Assembly (NCBI GenBank): GCA_023428245.1
Contig: JAEYYX010000101.1
Span: forward strand, 56,456-120,455
From: Pseudomonadota bacterium
Lineage (GTDB): Bacteria; Myxococcota_A; Polyangia; Polyangiales; Polyangiaceae
Length of the DNA: 64,000 bases
Direction of reading: 5' to 3'
Position numbers and translations under genes: made by a program. Positions 16,085-24,791 of the stretch are shown piece after piece. Positions within the stretch are counted from its first letter, which is position 1, and each line of letters opens with the position of its first letter. The notes under the pieces were generated by a model that had not been told where the DNA came from, did not search any database, and saw only the letters and a program-made list of their open reading frames with translations.

Positions 16085-16912
16085 ATGGCGGAAGAGAGCG
16101 CGACTCAAACAGCAGAAGCGCCAATTGTGGCCGAGGGTCCGAGTGTCCTCGAGAGCCCGCTGCTCCGAAACTCCGGTTTTTCGCACGGGTTCTTCACCAG
16201 AAAAGGAGGCGTTTCGACGGGCCCCTTCGAAAGCCTCAATTTCACCCGCACCACGGGGGACCAGCCGACAAACGTCGATCGGAACATCGCCATCGTGGCC
16301 GATTCCCTTGGTGTTCCAAGGGAACACATTTACTTCCCTCTCCAAACGCACGGCACGGTGAGCGTGGTCGTCGACGGCTCAGAGAACCGAGCGGACATCG
16401 AAGCAGTCGAAGCGGACATCACGATCACTCGAGCTCACGTGGCCGCGGCGATCCGAACAGCTGACTGCGTTCCCGTCCTCGTGGCCTGCGTCGAGACGGG
16501 CTGGGTCGCGGCCTGCCACGCGGGCTGGAAAGGGTGCGTCCGAGGGGTCGTGCCAGAGACGATCGCGCGGCTGCGGACCCTCGGGGCAACCCGGCTCATC
16601 GCCAGCATCGGTCCTCACATCTCGGTCGACTCGTTCGAAGTCTCACCCGAGACGGCGCAGGAAATCATCAGCGCCTCACCCGATCCCGACATTTTCGTCC
16701 TGCGTGACGGTCGAAGTTACATCGACCTGCGCAAAATGGTCCGGGCTCAGCTCCAGGCTGCCGGGCTCGCGCCCGAAGCCATCGATGATGTCTTCGGCTG
16801 CACTGTCCTCGATCGAGAGCTCTTTTACTCGTTCCGCCGCGATGGAGACCGGAGCGGACGGATGCTTTCCGCTATCGTGGGCGGCGTCCCTCAGGGCGCC
16901 CCTGGCGCCTGA
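16085..16912 (+). CDS. pgeF: Peptidoglycan editing factor PgeF (YfiH/LACC1 family)
   Basis: The 275-residue product contains SHGFFTRKGGVSTGPFESLN, PLQTHGT, the metal-binding AIRTADCVPVL and CHAGWKG, and IGPHIS. These give the His-Cys-His zinc site of the YfiH/LACC1 fold. Family members were first called polyphenol oxidases. They act as purine nucleoside phosphorylases/adenosine deaminases, and in E. coli remove wrongly inserted L-Ser from UDP-MurNAc precursors. The wall context here favours the editing role. Its 3' end overlaps a lipoprotein gene on the other strand by 41 bases. Confidence 0.9.
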   Translation: MAEESATQTAEAPIVAEGPSVLESPLLRNSGFSHGFFTRKGGVSTGPFESLNFTRTTGDQPTNVDRNIAIVADSLGVPREHIYFPLQTHGTVSVVVDGSENRADIEAVEADITITRAHVAAAIRTADCVPVLVACVETGWVAACHAGWKGCVRGVVPETIARLRTLGATRLIASIGPHISVDSFEVSPETAQEIISASPDPDIFVLRDGRSYIDLRKMVRAQLQAAGLAPEAIDDVFGCTVLDRELFYSFRRDGDRSGRMLSAIVGGVPQGAPGA

Positions 16913-17192
16913 AAAGATCGGCTTCGCAAATATCGACGCGGCCGACTTCTCCGAGGCAGCGAACGAACGTCTTATCGTAAGGAGTGACGAGACAGCGGTT
17001 GGTCTGCTCGGTGACTTGATTGCGGACTCTGGGATTCCGCAGCTGATCCGGGGAGGTCACCTTGGCCAGCCGCTCCGCAAGGTACTCACACTCACGAGGT
17101 CCGAGCAGCTCATTGCGACAGCCGACGAGGCAGCTCACGGCCAGAGCCATAGCCAAGACCGATCGGAGCTCTCTCCCTCGAGCGCGAATCAA
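16872..17192 (-). CDS. Small Cys-rich lipoprotein of unknown function
   Basis: This 106-residue product has a basic n-region (RARGRELR), a hydrophobic core and lipobox SCLVGC. The mature part has regularly spaced Cys: CEYLAERL, RCLVTPYDKTFVRCL and DICEADLF. I know no function. The preferred start is the TTG at 17192, whose TTGA overlaps the stop of the upstream outer-membrane protein gene and which supplies the basic n-region; an ATG at 17150 would remove it. The last 41 bases overlap pgeF in antisense, so the Arg-rich C-terminus is constrained by the opposite gene. Confidence 0.6.
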   Translation of the reverse strand: MIRARGRELRSVLAMALAVSCLVGCRNELLGPRECEYLAERLAKVTSPDQLRNPRVRNQVTEQTNRCLVTPYDKTFVRCLGEVGRVDICEADLFRRQGRPEGRRPR

Positions 17193-18025
17193 AACACGAC
17201 CCCCAATTCGAGGGTGGCGTCGAGCAAACCCGCCATCTCCGGCAGCGGGTCCACGTGAGCAAGTTCACCGTCGACCACGACCTGCAAGGGTAAGATCATC
17301 CGCCCCGTCTGTGCAAAAGGCAGCCCGCCTGAAACTCGGAGCCCGAGCTCGAGCCATGAGGGAATCAGCGTGTAGGCCGCTCCTAAGGAGAGGGAAATCG
17401 TGCTCACGGTGAGCGACCGCTCGGCGTCCACATAGAAGTTCTCCGCTTCAGGAGGTGGCGCTACAACTCGAGCCCAGGCGACCCCCACGCCCGCTCGTAA
17501 AAAGAGGCGAGAGAGCGGGCGATAGACCCCTTCAGCCTCCGCGGAGAATGCAAGCGCGGACAAATTGGGCTGAGAGAGCGCAAGGGATCGAGACGGACCC
17601 TCGATTCCCAGCGCCCCCGCCGGCGCGCTCACAGGGATCAACTCTTGGCGGAAGGAGGCGCGGGTCAGGAGCCACTCGGTGATGGGCACCATCACAAAGG
17701 CACCATAAGCAATCCCTGGTTCGTAGCGGATCGCATCGGAGCGGCTCGGACGAAACACAGTAGCGAGGAGCGGACCAATCACCACAAGGGGTGGCCTCGT
17801 CCGAGCCTCCGGCTCGACCAGTTGGCCCAAGGGGGTGACCTTCGCTCTGCTGGTCGACGAAACGGGCTCAGCGTCCACGGGGACCGACCCAGGATCGCCC
17901 GTAGCCGCGCCGCTCTGAGGCTCAGGTTCGCCCGCTTCAGACGGGGCTGATTCCGCACGCGCCACAGGGGAGACCGCCAAGAAGGCGCCCCCTCCAAGGA
18001 CGGCGAGAAATCGAGCCCAATCCAC
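17189..18025 (-). CDS. Secreted, probably outer-membrane barrel protein of unknown function
   Basis: The 278-residue product has a signal peptide with cleavage after ARA, then an acidic Pro/Ser/Glu-rich linker to residue ~75. The remainder alternates hydrophobic and polar residues in strand-like pieces such as LSLGAAYTLIPSWLELGLRV and ends LELGVVF with a terminal Phe, the C-terminal signature of outer-membrane barrels. No family is recognised. It is followed by the overlapping lipoprotein gene and preceded by pheT, 21 bases upstream, on the same strand. Confidence 0.6.
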   Translation of the reverse strand: MDWARFLAVLGGGAFLAVSPVARAESAPSEAGEPEPQSGAATGDPGSVPVDAEPVSSTSRAKVTPLGQLVEPEARTRPPLVVIGPLLATVFRPSRSDAIRYEPGIAYGAFVMVPITEWLLTRASFRQELIPVSAPAGALGIEGPSRSLALSQPNLSALAFSAEAEGVYRPLSRLFLRAGVGVAWARVVAPPPEAENFYVDAERSLTVSTISLSLGAAYTLIPSWLELGLRVSGGLPFAQTGRMILPLQVVVDGELAHVDPLPEMAGLLDATLELGVVF

Positions 18026-18046
18026 CGAAGTTTGGTCCTCTCTCCC

Positions 18047-20599
18047 TTAGCCGCGGAGAGCCGCGCCGAAGCGCGACTCGGCCTCGTGGAGGACTCGAGT
18101 CTGAATCTCTTCGACCTCTTTGTCCGTGAGGGTTCGCCCTTCCCCGTCCTTACGAGAACGGGGGTCTCGATAGGTGAGGCGGAAGGTGATGCTGCGATGG
18201 GCCTCGGGGACCGAGCCCCCTCGAAACTCCGAGGCAATGCGCACCGACTCGCAGAGCTCACCGGCGGTCTCCCGAATCGCGAGAGCGACCGTCTCGGCCG
18301 GCGTGTGATCGGACACAACCAACGACAGGTCGCGCAGAACGGGCGGAAGCTTAGGCAGAGGCGAGTATTTCGGGGTAGCGCGCCCAAGCGCTTCGATGGC
18401 CGCGAGATCGAGTTCGACGACAAACGCGGGACCTCCGAGGTCGAGAGCGTCGATGACGTCCGGGTGCAAAGGCCCAAATGTGCCCACGGTCACGTCGCCC
18501 ACCGTCACGAGCGCCGCCCCGCGCGGATGCAGATGACGGACATTTTCGCCCGACGCATGGCTCACCGTCGGACTCAGCCCGGTGAGGCGCTCCACCATTT
18601 CGGTGGCAACACTCTTCGCCGAATAAAGGTCCACGTCCCCCGGATTGCTCACGAGGTGCTCATCCCTCGGTCCCGCGAGCACCGCTGCGAAGCTCGGCCT
18701 CTCATGGGGGAGCACGCCGACGTCCTCGGCTCGTCGCGGGCGCGCCGCGCTCGCTGCGTGCGGAGTATCGATCGGCAAAAAGATCGAACCCTGGGCGAAG
18801 AGGCGCACGCGCCCTTCGCCCCGACGGCGGGACCTTCCCAAAGCCTCAAGGAGCCCTGGCAAGAGGCTTGTCCTGAGCACGCTGCGCTCCTCCGAAAGCG
18901 GATTCTTGAGCGTGACGGTGGGCGCGGGCGCAGAGATGGCTTCGAGATCTGAGCGCGACACGAACGCATAGGTGAGCGCTTCGGAGAGGCCGATCTCGCA
19001 TGCGACGGTCTTCACTCTTCGCTCGAAGAGCCCCGAGGTGCGCGGCTTCTGCGGCGGGATCGAGGGCAGCTCAGTGGGAATGCTCTCGAGGCCACGAATG
19101 CGCGCGATCTCCTCGATCAAGTCAGCCTCAATATTGATGTCCGGGCGGTGTGACGCGCCGCGGATGCGCGCCACTGTGCCCCCGCGACCAACGTCGCTCA
19201 CAAACTCCACCTCGAGCCCGAGACGGCGCAAAAGCAGCGTAGCCTCGCGGAAGGGAATCTCGACCCCCAAGAGCCGATTCATACGCTCGGAGCGCAGCTC
19301 GATCGCCGGAACTTCCGGCACGATGCCGTCCGCGCGAACAACACCCGGAAGCACCTTTCCTCCACCGAGCTCCGCGATCAAAGCGAGCGCTCGCGAGAGA
19401 ACCGTCTCGGTCGCGCCGTGGTCCGTGCCTCGTTCGAAGCGATGGCTCGAGTCGCTGTGCATCCCGAGACGGCGCGCCGTGCGGCGGATCCCGCGGGGCT
19501 CGAAGTACGCACATTCGACCAGCACCTCGGTCGTCGAATCGCGAATTTCGGTTTCTGCACCGCCCATGATGCCCGCCAAAGCGGCGGGCCGCTCACCGTC
19601 GCAAATCAGGAGGTCATCCGCCGTGAGAGACCGCTCGATGCCGTCGAGCGTCGTCATCTTCTCCCCCTCTCGGGCCATCCGCACGACGATCTTGCCGCTC
19701 TCAATGGTCCGGAAATCGAAGGCGTGGAGCGGCTGCCCCCACTCGAGCATCAGCCAGTTCGTCGCGTCGACGATGTTCGAAATGGGTCGCACCCCGAGAC
19801 GGTGCAGACGGTAACGCATGAAGTCAGGCGAAGGACCGACCCGAATTCCCGTCACGCGCCCGAGCCCATAACGAGGACAGCGCGCAGGCACCTGATTTTC
19901 GACATCAACCCGGCCCGGGCCAGGGGCTTCGTCTCCGCCCACCGGTTTCGCGGCCGGCGGCACAAAGTCGAGCTCGAAGTAGGCCGCGAGATCGCGCGCA
20001 ACTCCGACGTGTCCGAGGGCGTCCGGGCGGTTCGGGGTCACGTCGAGCTCGAAGATGACGTCGCGCGCTTCAGGGATCGCGTCGATCAGCCGAGTGCCGG
20101 GCTGGAACGTGCCCTGTGCAAACGTGATGATGCCATCACTCTCAGCGGCAAGACCGAGCTCCGCCTCACTCACGAGCATTCCGGGGCTCACGACGCCGCC
20201 GATTTCGCGACGCGTCAGCACCGCGTCCATGCCGGGAAGCTTCGCGCCGATGCCCGCAACGACAACCAAGTCGCCCAAAGGCGGAACATTCGGAGCGCCG
20301 CAGACGATGGCAAGCTCAACGGGGCTCGGCGCCTGAGGAGGAACGGGGGCGCGGGAGAAGCTCGAAGGAGGCCCACCGCTCGGGGTCGAGGTCCGCACGG
20401 TGACCATCTTGAGCTTCTCTCGATTCGGATGGGGTCCGACGGCGACAACCTCTGCGAGCCGGAGCGGACGAAGGGCGCTTTCGTGGTCGAACACTGCGTC
20501 GACCGCGAGGCCAATCGAGGACAAGGCTTCGGCAACTTCGCTAGGTTCGCGATCGAGACGGGGAATGAGCTCCTGGAGCCATCGGTACGAGACGCGCAT
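18047..20599 (-). CDS. pheT: Phenylalanyl-tRNA synthetase beta subunit
   Basis: The 850-residue beta subunit of the alpha2-beta2 PheRS begins RVSYRWLQELIP, has the tRNA-binding EMAP-like domain (residues ~40-165, with a Pro-rich insert), the B3/B4 editing domain with RPDALGHVG...ARDLAAYF, the B5 part ATLLLRRLGLEV, the catalytic-like core EEIARIRG...LTYAFVS, and the C-terminal anticodon-binding domain (LRDLSLVV to LTDKEVEEI). It is complete and slightly longer than usual. The ATG at 20599 is the family start. Unusually, no pheS lies upstream: the next gene on this strand begins at 21684 and is a Tad-locus membrane protein. The alpha subunit must be elsewhere. Confidence 0.95.
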   Translation of the reverse strand: MRVSYRWLQELIPRLDREPSEVAEALSSIGLAVDAVFDHESALRPLRLAEVVAVGPHPNREKLKMVTVRTSTPSGGPPSSFSRAPVPPQAPSPVELAIVCGAPNVPPLGDLVVVAGIGAKLPGMDAVLTRREIGGVVSPGMLVSEAELGLAAESDGIITFAQGTFQPGTRLIDAIPEARDVIFELDVTPNRPDALGHVGVARDLAAYFELDFVPPAAKPVGGDEAPGPGRVDVENQVPARCPRYGLGRVTGIRVGPSPDFMRYRLHRLGVRPISNIVDATNWLMLEWGQPLHAFDFRTIESGKIVVRMAREGEKMTTLDGIERSLTADDLLICDGERPAALAGIMGGAETEIRDSTTEVLVECAYFEPRGIRRTARRLGMHSDSSHRFERGTDHGATETVLSRALALIAELGGGKVLPGVVRADGIVPEVPAIELRSERMNRLLGVEIPFREATLLLRRLGLEVEFVSDVGRGGTVARIRGASHRPDINIEADLIEEIARIRGLESIPTELPSIPPQKPRTSGLFERRVKTVACEIGLSEALTYAFVSRSDLEAISAPAPTVTLKNPLSEERSVLRTSLLPGLLEALGRSRRRGEGRVRLFAQGSIFLPIDTPHAASAARPRRAEDVGVLPHERPSFAAVLAGPRDEHLVSNPGDVDLYSAKSVATEMVERLTGLSPTVSHASGENVRHLHPRGAALVTVGDVTVGTFGPLHPDVIDALDLGGPAFVVELDLAAIEALGRATPKYSPLPKLPPVLRDLSLVVSDHTPAETVALAIRETAGELCESVRIASEFRGGSVPEAHRSITFRLTYRDPRSRKDGEGRTLTDKEVEEIQTRVLHEAESRFGAALRG

Positions 20600-20724
20600 C
20601 GGTGGCCGAGCTTCTAGCAAATCCACGCCGAATTGCTTCAGGAAGAGCGCAATTATGGCGGAGAATCGACAAGTTGGGTGCCCCTTCGCGACTGGCTGAG
20701 GGGGGAAAGTTCGAGGTCAGCGGA

Positions 20725-21684
20725 TCAGAGTCGATAGGGAATCTGCTGAGCGGGCGCCGCTTTGGCCTTCACCCTGGGCCAGCTGATCTTCACCGCGTAT
20801 TCGAGCCTCAGGTCGTCATCGAGGACCACCACCGTGCGCGCCGGGGGACTGAGCGTCGGCTTTCGCTTCTCGTCCTTCGGCGTCACCGGCTCTGCACGCA
20901 GGTTTTGCTCGGTTCGCTTGTCCACCGCGACTGTTGCCTCAAGCTGTCCGCCGGTCGTCACGCCGAGGTCCTCTTCCCCCAGCCAGAACCTGGCTTCGCC
21001 CCCCTCCGCCCGGAGCGCAAGCGTCAGAGCGACCCGGGTCGAAACGCAAGTCAGAGAGAGGGTCCGTTCGACGCGCTTTCCGGCTCCCGCAGCACTGCGC
21101 GGCACCATGAGCTCCCGCGTTGGCTGCGGCGCCTGCATTCCCCCTGGACAGGTGAGCTCGAAACGATAGCGAGCCATCCCCGTTGCATCACCCAGCGGCT
21201 GCTCAAAGCGCACAAGGCCCTCCGCATCGGAGGAGAGGGTGCGCTCGCCGACTCGCACCACGGCCCCTTCCACGGGCTGCCCGGCGGGAGATTCGACGCG
21301 CACGAGCGCCGAGAGGAGCGCGCCCTGAGACTTTGTCTCGCCTGCCGTAGGATGTGCACTCGTAAGCCGCACGACCAGCACCACCGCGACCGCGACAATG
21401 AGCCCGCCGAGCACGCCACAGACGGCAGCACCGAGGAGCGACGAGCGCGCCATCTTCCAGAGCGAACGCGCAAGGTGGTCCTGCGCTGGGCTGCTCGGAA
21501 TGCTCAATGTGCTGCGACCTTCCGAGACCTCTTCCGCAGCGCCGGGTAAGACTGTTGCCCGCGGAAGCAAGATCGTCTCAGCGTCGGACAAAGTCGGCTC
21601 ACCAAACTCGGTATCTCCGGCCCAAGGCACGCCCAAGACGGGCGTCTTCATGGCCTCGATCCCCACTTGCGTCTCGTCCTTCAT
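20725..21684 (-). CDS. Single-pass membrane protein at end of Tad operon, unknown function
   Basis: The 319-residue product has a cytoplasmic N-terminal ~80 residues, one strong membrane helix (LLGAAVCGVLGGLIVAVAVV, ~84-106) and a periplasmic part. The periplasmic part includes a segment like a carboxypeptidase-regulatory or bacterial Ig-like fold, VEGAVVRVGERTLSSDAEGLVRF. This N-in membrane/Ig layout often couples cytoplasmic signals to envelope machinery. Its ATG overlaps the stop of the short CpaF-like ATPase gene (ATGA), so it belongs to the pilus operon. I do not recognise a named family. It could be a lineage-specific assembly factor. Confidence 0.6.
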   Translation of the reverse strand: MKDETQVGIEAMKTPVLGVPWAGDTEFGEPTLSDAETILLPRATVLPGAAEEVSEGRSTLSIPSSPAQDHLARSLWKMARSSLLGAAVCGVLGGLIVAVAVVLVVRLTSAHPTAGETKSQGALLSALVRVESPAGQPVEGAVVRVGERTLSSDAEGLVRFEQPLGDATGMARYRFELTCPGGMQAPQPTRELMVPRSAAGAGKRVERTLSLTCVSTRVALTLALRAEGGEARFWLGEEDLGVTTGGQLEATVAVDKRTEQNLRAEPVTPKDEKRKPTLSPPARTVVVLDDDLRLEYAVKISWPRVKAKAAPAQQIPYRL

Positions 21685-22682
21685 GCTCTTCTCTCTCGCA
21701 AGAGGCCCTCCGACGTGCGGAGGAACACCGGCTCCACCTCGTACTCACCATGCGCTGATAGGGGCAACACGCGCGCAATTTCTGTCACGCCGCGCTTTCC
21801 GCCAAAAAGCCGCTCGATCTGCACCACCACATGGATCGCGAGCGCTACCTGGGCTCGAAGAGCCGTGAGCGGCACTTCGTAACCAGCGAGAAGCGCCATC
21901 GTCTCGAGGCGCCGCAGCGCTCCCACCGGACTCGAGGCGTGGATCGTCGAGAGACAGCCGCCGTGACCCGTGCTCATGGCCTGGATCAAGTCGAGAGCCT
22001 CCGCTCCTCGCACCTCGCCCATCACGATGCGGTCGGGACGCAGACGCAAGGTCGCCTTCAACAAGTCGGCCATCGTGATGCGCCCGCGACCGCGGGCATC
22101 CGCCGGCCGAGTCTCCAGGGACACCACATGGTTTCGCTGCAACGCCAGTTCGCGCGCGTCTTCGAGCACGAGCAGGCGTTCGTCCGGATCGCTCACCGTC
22201 GCAAGCACTCTCAAGAGTGAGGTCTTCCCGCTTCCTGTTCCGCCGGAGACGAGGATGTTCTCCTTGTGCTCGACGGCGTTCTTAAGATAGGCGAACGCTT
22301 CGTCGCTCAGGGCGCCGAGCTCTACGAGCTTCTCCGCGCTCAAGCTCGTGAGCTGATGCTTGCGGATCGCGACGCAGGGTCCCCCTTCCGCAATCGGCGC
22401 TAGGACGGCTTCCAGGCGCGCTCCGTCGGGCAAATGTGCCTCGAGGATCGGAAACTCGTCATCGAGAGGGCGCCCCGCGTATTGAGCGACCACACGGAGC
22501 GCTCCGATGAGTCCCTCGGGATCCAGCTCCGCGTCGAACGCTTCGAGCTTCCCTCGACGCTCAATGAAGATCTTCGAGGGACCATTGATGACCACTTCGC
22601 TCACATCCGGCTGAGCGAGAACAGGCGCGATCGGCTCCAAGAATCGAAGCAGCGCTCTTTCATAGGCCGCGCTCTGGATCAC
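21681..22682 (-). CDS. Second CpaF/TadA-family secretion ATPase (short form)
   Basis: This 333-residue ATPase has PDVSEVVINGPSKIFIERRG, FPILEAHLPDGARLEAVL, Walker A GGTGSGKTS, the Asp box LVLEDARELAL, Walker B RPDRIVMGEVRGAEAL and the His box STGHGGCLSTIHA. These are the hallmarks of type II/IV secretion ATPases of the CpaF/TadA branch that power Tad pilus extension and retraction. It lacks the ~130-residue N-terminal part and FHA domain of the larger ATPase encoded 3 kb upstream in the same operon. The GTG at 22682 overlaps the stop of the TPR lipoprotein (GTGA) and is preferred to the longer reading. Confidence 0.88.
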   Translation of the reverse strand: MIQSAAYERALLRFLEPIAPVLAQPDVSEVVINGPSKIFIERRGKLEAFDAELDPEGLIGALRVVAQYAGRPLDDEFPILEAHLPDGARLEAVLAPIAEGGPCVAIRKHQLTSLSAEKLVELGALSDEAFAYLKNAVEHKENILVSGGTGSGKTSLLRVLATVSDPDERLLVLEDARELALQRNHVVSLETRPADARGRGRITMADLLKATLRLRPDRIVMGEVRGAEALDLIQAMSTGHGGCLSTIHASSPVGALRRLETMALLAGYEVPLTALRAQVALAIHVVVQIERLFGGKRGVTEIARVLPLSAHGEYEVEPVFLRTSEGLLRERRA

Positions 22683-23221
22683 GAAGCACCTCCGATCAGC
22701 GCTCGCGCCTGGCTCGCTCTCGGTCCCTCCGGAGCAAGCTCGAGATACTTCGCCCAATGCTGTCGGGCCGCATCCTCGTCACCCCGAGAGCTCTCCAGGG
22801 TCCCGAGTAAGAACACCGTCTCCGGCAACAGCGACACTTGTTCACTTCGGGCGTACAGGAGCTCGAAGGCTTGCTCCGCTCGACCGAGCGCCCGCAAGAG
22901 TTCCGCCTGCAAATGCAAGAAAGCTGGATCGTTCGGCCGCAGGCGACCGGCGCGCTCCACATGTCGCAGAGCACTCTCGAGGCGCCCCCCGCGGATGCAG
23001 GAAGCGAGAAGGGGCGGGAGCACGACGTCGATATCCTCTCCCTGCTCCCATGCTGCCAACCAATATTGCTCAGCTTGCAGCGCCTCCCCTTGGCGCTCGC
23101 TCGCGGCTGCCCGCTCCATCAGCATGCTTCGGGTGTCCGCGGCAGTCTCCGGTTCCCCGACCGCCTGCCCGCCACATCCGGCGAGGGCGATCGCCACGAG
23201 AAATCCCATCAGGTTCTTCAT
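22679..23221 (-). CDS. TPR lipoprotein, TadD-like
   Basis: The 180-residue lipoprotein starts MKNLMGFLVAIALAGC with a clean lipobox. Helical repeats follow, including ERQGEALQAEQYWLAAWEQG, HVERAGRLRPNDPAFLHLQAELLRALG and AFELLYARSEQV, fitting three to four tetratricopeptide repeats. TadD lipoproteins help to assemble the secretin in the outer membrane. The position inside the operon supports this role. The ATG at 23221 gives the signal peptide directly. Upstream, about 140 bases separate it from the next lipoprotein gene. Confidence 0.75.
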   Translation of the reverse strand: MKNLMGFLVAIALAGCGGQAVGEPETAADTRSMLMERAAASERQGEALQAEQYWLAAWEQGEDIDVVLPPLLASCIRGGRLESALRHVERAGRLRPNDPAFLHLQAELLRALGRAEQAFELLYARSEQVSLLPETVFLLGTLESSRGDEDAARQHWAKYLELAPEGPRASQARALIGGAS

Positions 23222-23363
23222 GGCTCGCCTTTCGGACGAAGGGAGCGACCGTTGCGCACCCGGACCCAAAAACTCGCTAGTACGCGGCCCATCACCGAAA
23301 CGTTCCTCGAAAGCCAAGGGCCACCGCCGAGGGCATGGCCCCAGCTCCCCCTCCCCGCCCAGC

Positions 23364-23885
23364 TCAACGCTCCGCAACCAAGGCCACGTCAATCCGCCGC
23401 ACCCTCTGGTCGGCCCGCGCAGCATCTTCCGGCAAGAGGGGGCGCACCATCTCGCTCAGCTCACTGAGAAGTCGGCGCTCCCTCACCATGTCGCCCAAGC
23501 TCCTCGCGCGCGATGCTCCGAGGACATTCCCCGCGACCCGACTCCGAAAGGCCCCATAGGCGAGCTCTGCTTCGGGCTTCAGCTCGGGGAGGTTCTTGCA
23601 CTCGGCCAGCTGATGCAGGTTCACCGCTGCTCGATAAGCGGCGACGACGTCGACCTTCCCCCTCAAGGCTTCGATGCGCGAAAGTTCGAGGCGAGCCTCT
23701 ACGTTCTTCTCCGACTCCCGCTCGAGCCCCGGAGGACAAGGGAGGCTATAAAACGCCTCATCCAAGCGGGTGATGAGCGATTGATTCTTGACGGACGCCT
23801 CGTCCTCGTCAGGAGCACACCCCATCACAATACCCGCTGCAACAAGGAGAGAGACCAGCTGAGCGAAAAGCACTTTTGAGAACAT
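23364..23885 (-). CDS. Lipoprotein of unknown function within Tad operon
   Basis: The 173-residue product has a signal peptide with lipobox IVMGC, then a mature, helix-rich acidic domain (NVEARLELSRIEALRGKVDVVAAYRAAVNL) and a basic helical end ERRLLSELSEMVRPLL. I recognise no family. It sits between tadC and the TPR lipoprotein, in the slot where other Tad loci carry pilot or accessory lipoproteins, so a role in secretin assembly is possible but inferred only from place. Confidence 0.65.
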   Translation of the reverse strand: MFSKVLFAQLVSLLVAAGIVMGCAPDEDEASVKNQSLITRLDEAFYSLPCPPGLERESEKNVEARLELSRIEALRGKVDVVAAYRAAVNLHQLAECKNLPELKPEAELAYGAFRSRVAGNVLGASRARSLGDMVRERRLLSELSEMVRPLLPEDAARADQRVRRIDVALVAER

Positions 23886-23900
23886 GTTCCTGAGCCTGTT

Positions 23901-24791
23901 TCAAATTTGAGGATTAGCGACGAGAGGTCCGACGATCAGAAGCAACACGCACACCACGAGCATCATGATCGGCAGCGTCAGCAGGACTCCCGCCCGCGCG
24001 GCCAACTCTTCGGCCCGAACGCTCCGGCGTTGCCGACTCATGGTCGCTTGGTTCAAGAGCGCATCGCGGACAGAGGCTCCCTTGGCCTCGGCCTGAATGA
24101 CGGCGCGGGTGAAGTCACCGACCTCGAGCGCAGGGAGGTTTTCGGAAAATTCCTGCAGCGCCGCGCGCCGGGTCTGACCCATTTCGAGGGCAGCCAAAAG
24201 GTAGCGGAGCTCATCCGCCACGACGCCCTTGTCTCCCTTGCTCACCTCTTTGAGCCCGCTGACCAGGTCCATCCCTGCGCTCATGCACAAGCTCAACAGG
24301 TCCATCGTTCGAGGCACTTCCCGAGCCGCCGCTCGCACGCGCGCGCCGCGCAGCCCCTGAATGCGGAAAATGGGAAGCGCGAGCCCCACCAAAAGCACGC
24401 TGATCGAAGCGACCGTCGAGGAGCCTAAGGCGGACACAAACGCGCCGCTCAAGAGCCCCGTCATGAGACACAACACAGGCACCTCACGCGGCGAGAGCCC
24501 CATGGGAAAACCTGCCAAGCGCAGCTGATGCTCTTGCCAGTTCAGGTACCGCACGGGCAGCCCCTTCAGCGGTACGACGGACCAGAGCGCCGCAGAGAAC
24601 GCTTGAAGCACGACGAGTAAACCCGCCGCCCAAGCTCCCTCGGCCCTGAACCTGTCGCGCTCCTTCTGAAATCGACCGACCTTCGGCAGAGGCGCCGGTG
24701 GCGCCGACGCCAAAAAACGGCCGACACTCATCCCGAGCATCCCGAAGCCAAGAGCGCTCGTCCAAATCCATCCGTCCAGCGCCAAGGTCAT
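23901..24791 (-). CDS. tadC: Tad inner-membrane platform protein TadC
   Basis: The 296-residue product holds a T2SSF-type domain: membrane segments near residues 15-30, 55-70, 105-145 and 265-290, with the cytoplasmic helical block PRTMDLLSLCMSAGMDLVSGLKEVS...DELRYLLAALEMGQTRRAALQEFSEN. TadB and TadC form the platform turned by the ATPase. ATG 24791 overlaps the tadB stop (ATGA). The fragment upstream of this ATG reads Gly-rich and is not expected to be translated. Confidence 0.85.
   Translation of the reverse strand: MTLALDGWIWTSALGFGMLGMSVGRFLASAPPAPLPKVGRFQKERDRFRAEGAWAAGLLVVLQAFSAALWSVVPLKGLPVRYLNWQEHQLRLAGFPMGLSPREVPVLCLMTGLLSGAFVSALGSSTVASISVLLVGLALPIFRIQGLRGARVRAAAREVPRTMDLLSLCMSAGMDLVSGLKEVSKGDKGVVADELRYLLAALEMGQTRRAALQEFSENLPALEVGDFTRAVIQAEAKGASVRDALLNQATMSRQRRSVRAEELAARAGVLLTLPIMMLVVCVLLLIVGPLVANPQI

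Noticed and set aside
22434..23879. Long open frame of 481 codons on the plus strand
   Set aside because: It is antisense to three well-supported genes (short CpaF ATPase, TPR lipoprotein, lipoprotein), and its translation is low-complexity.
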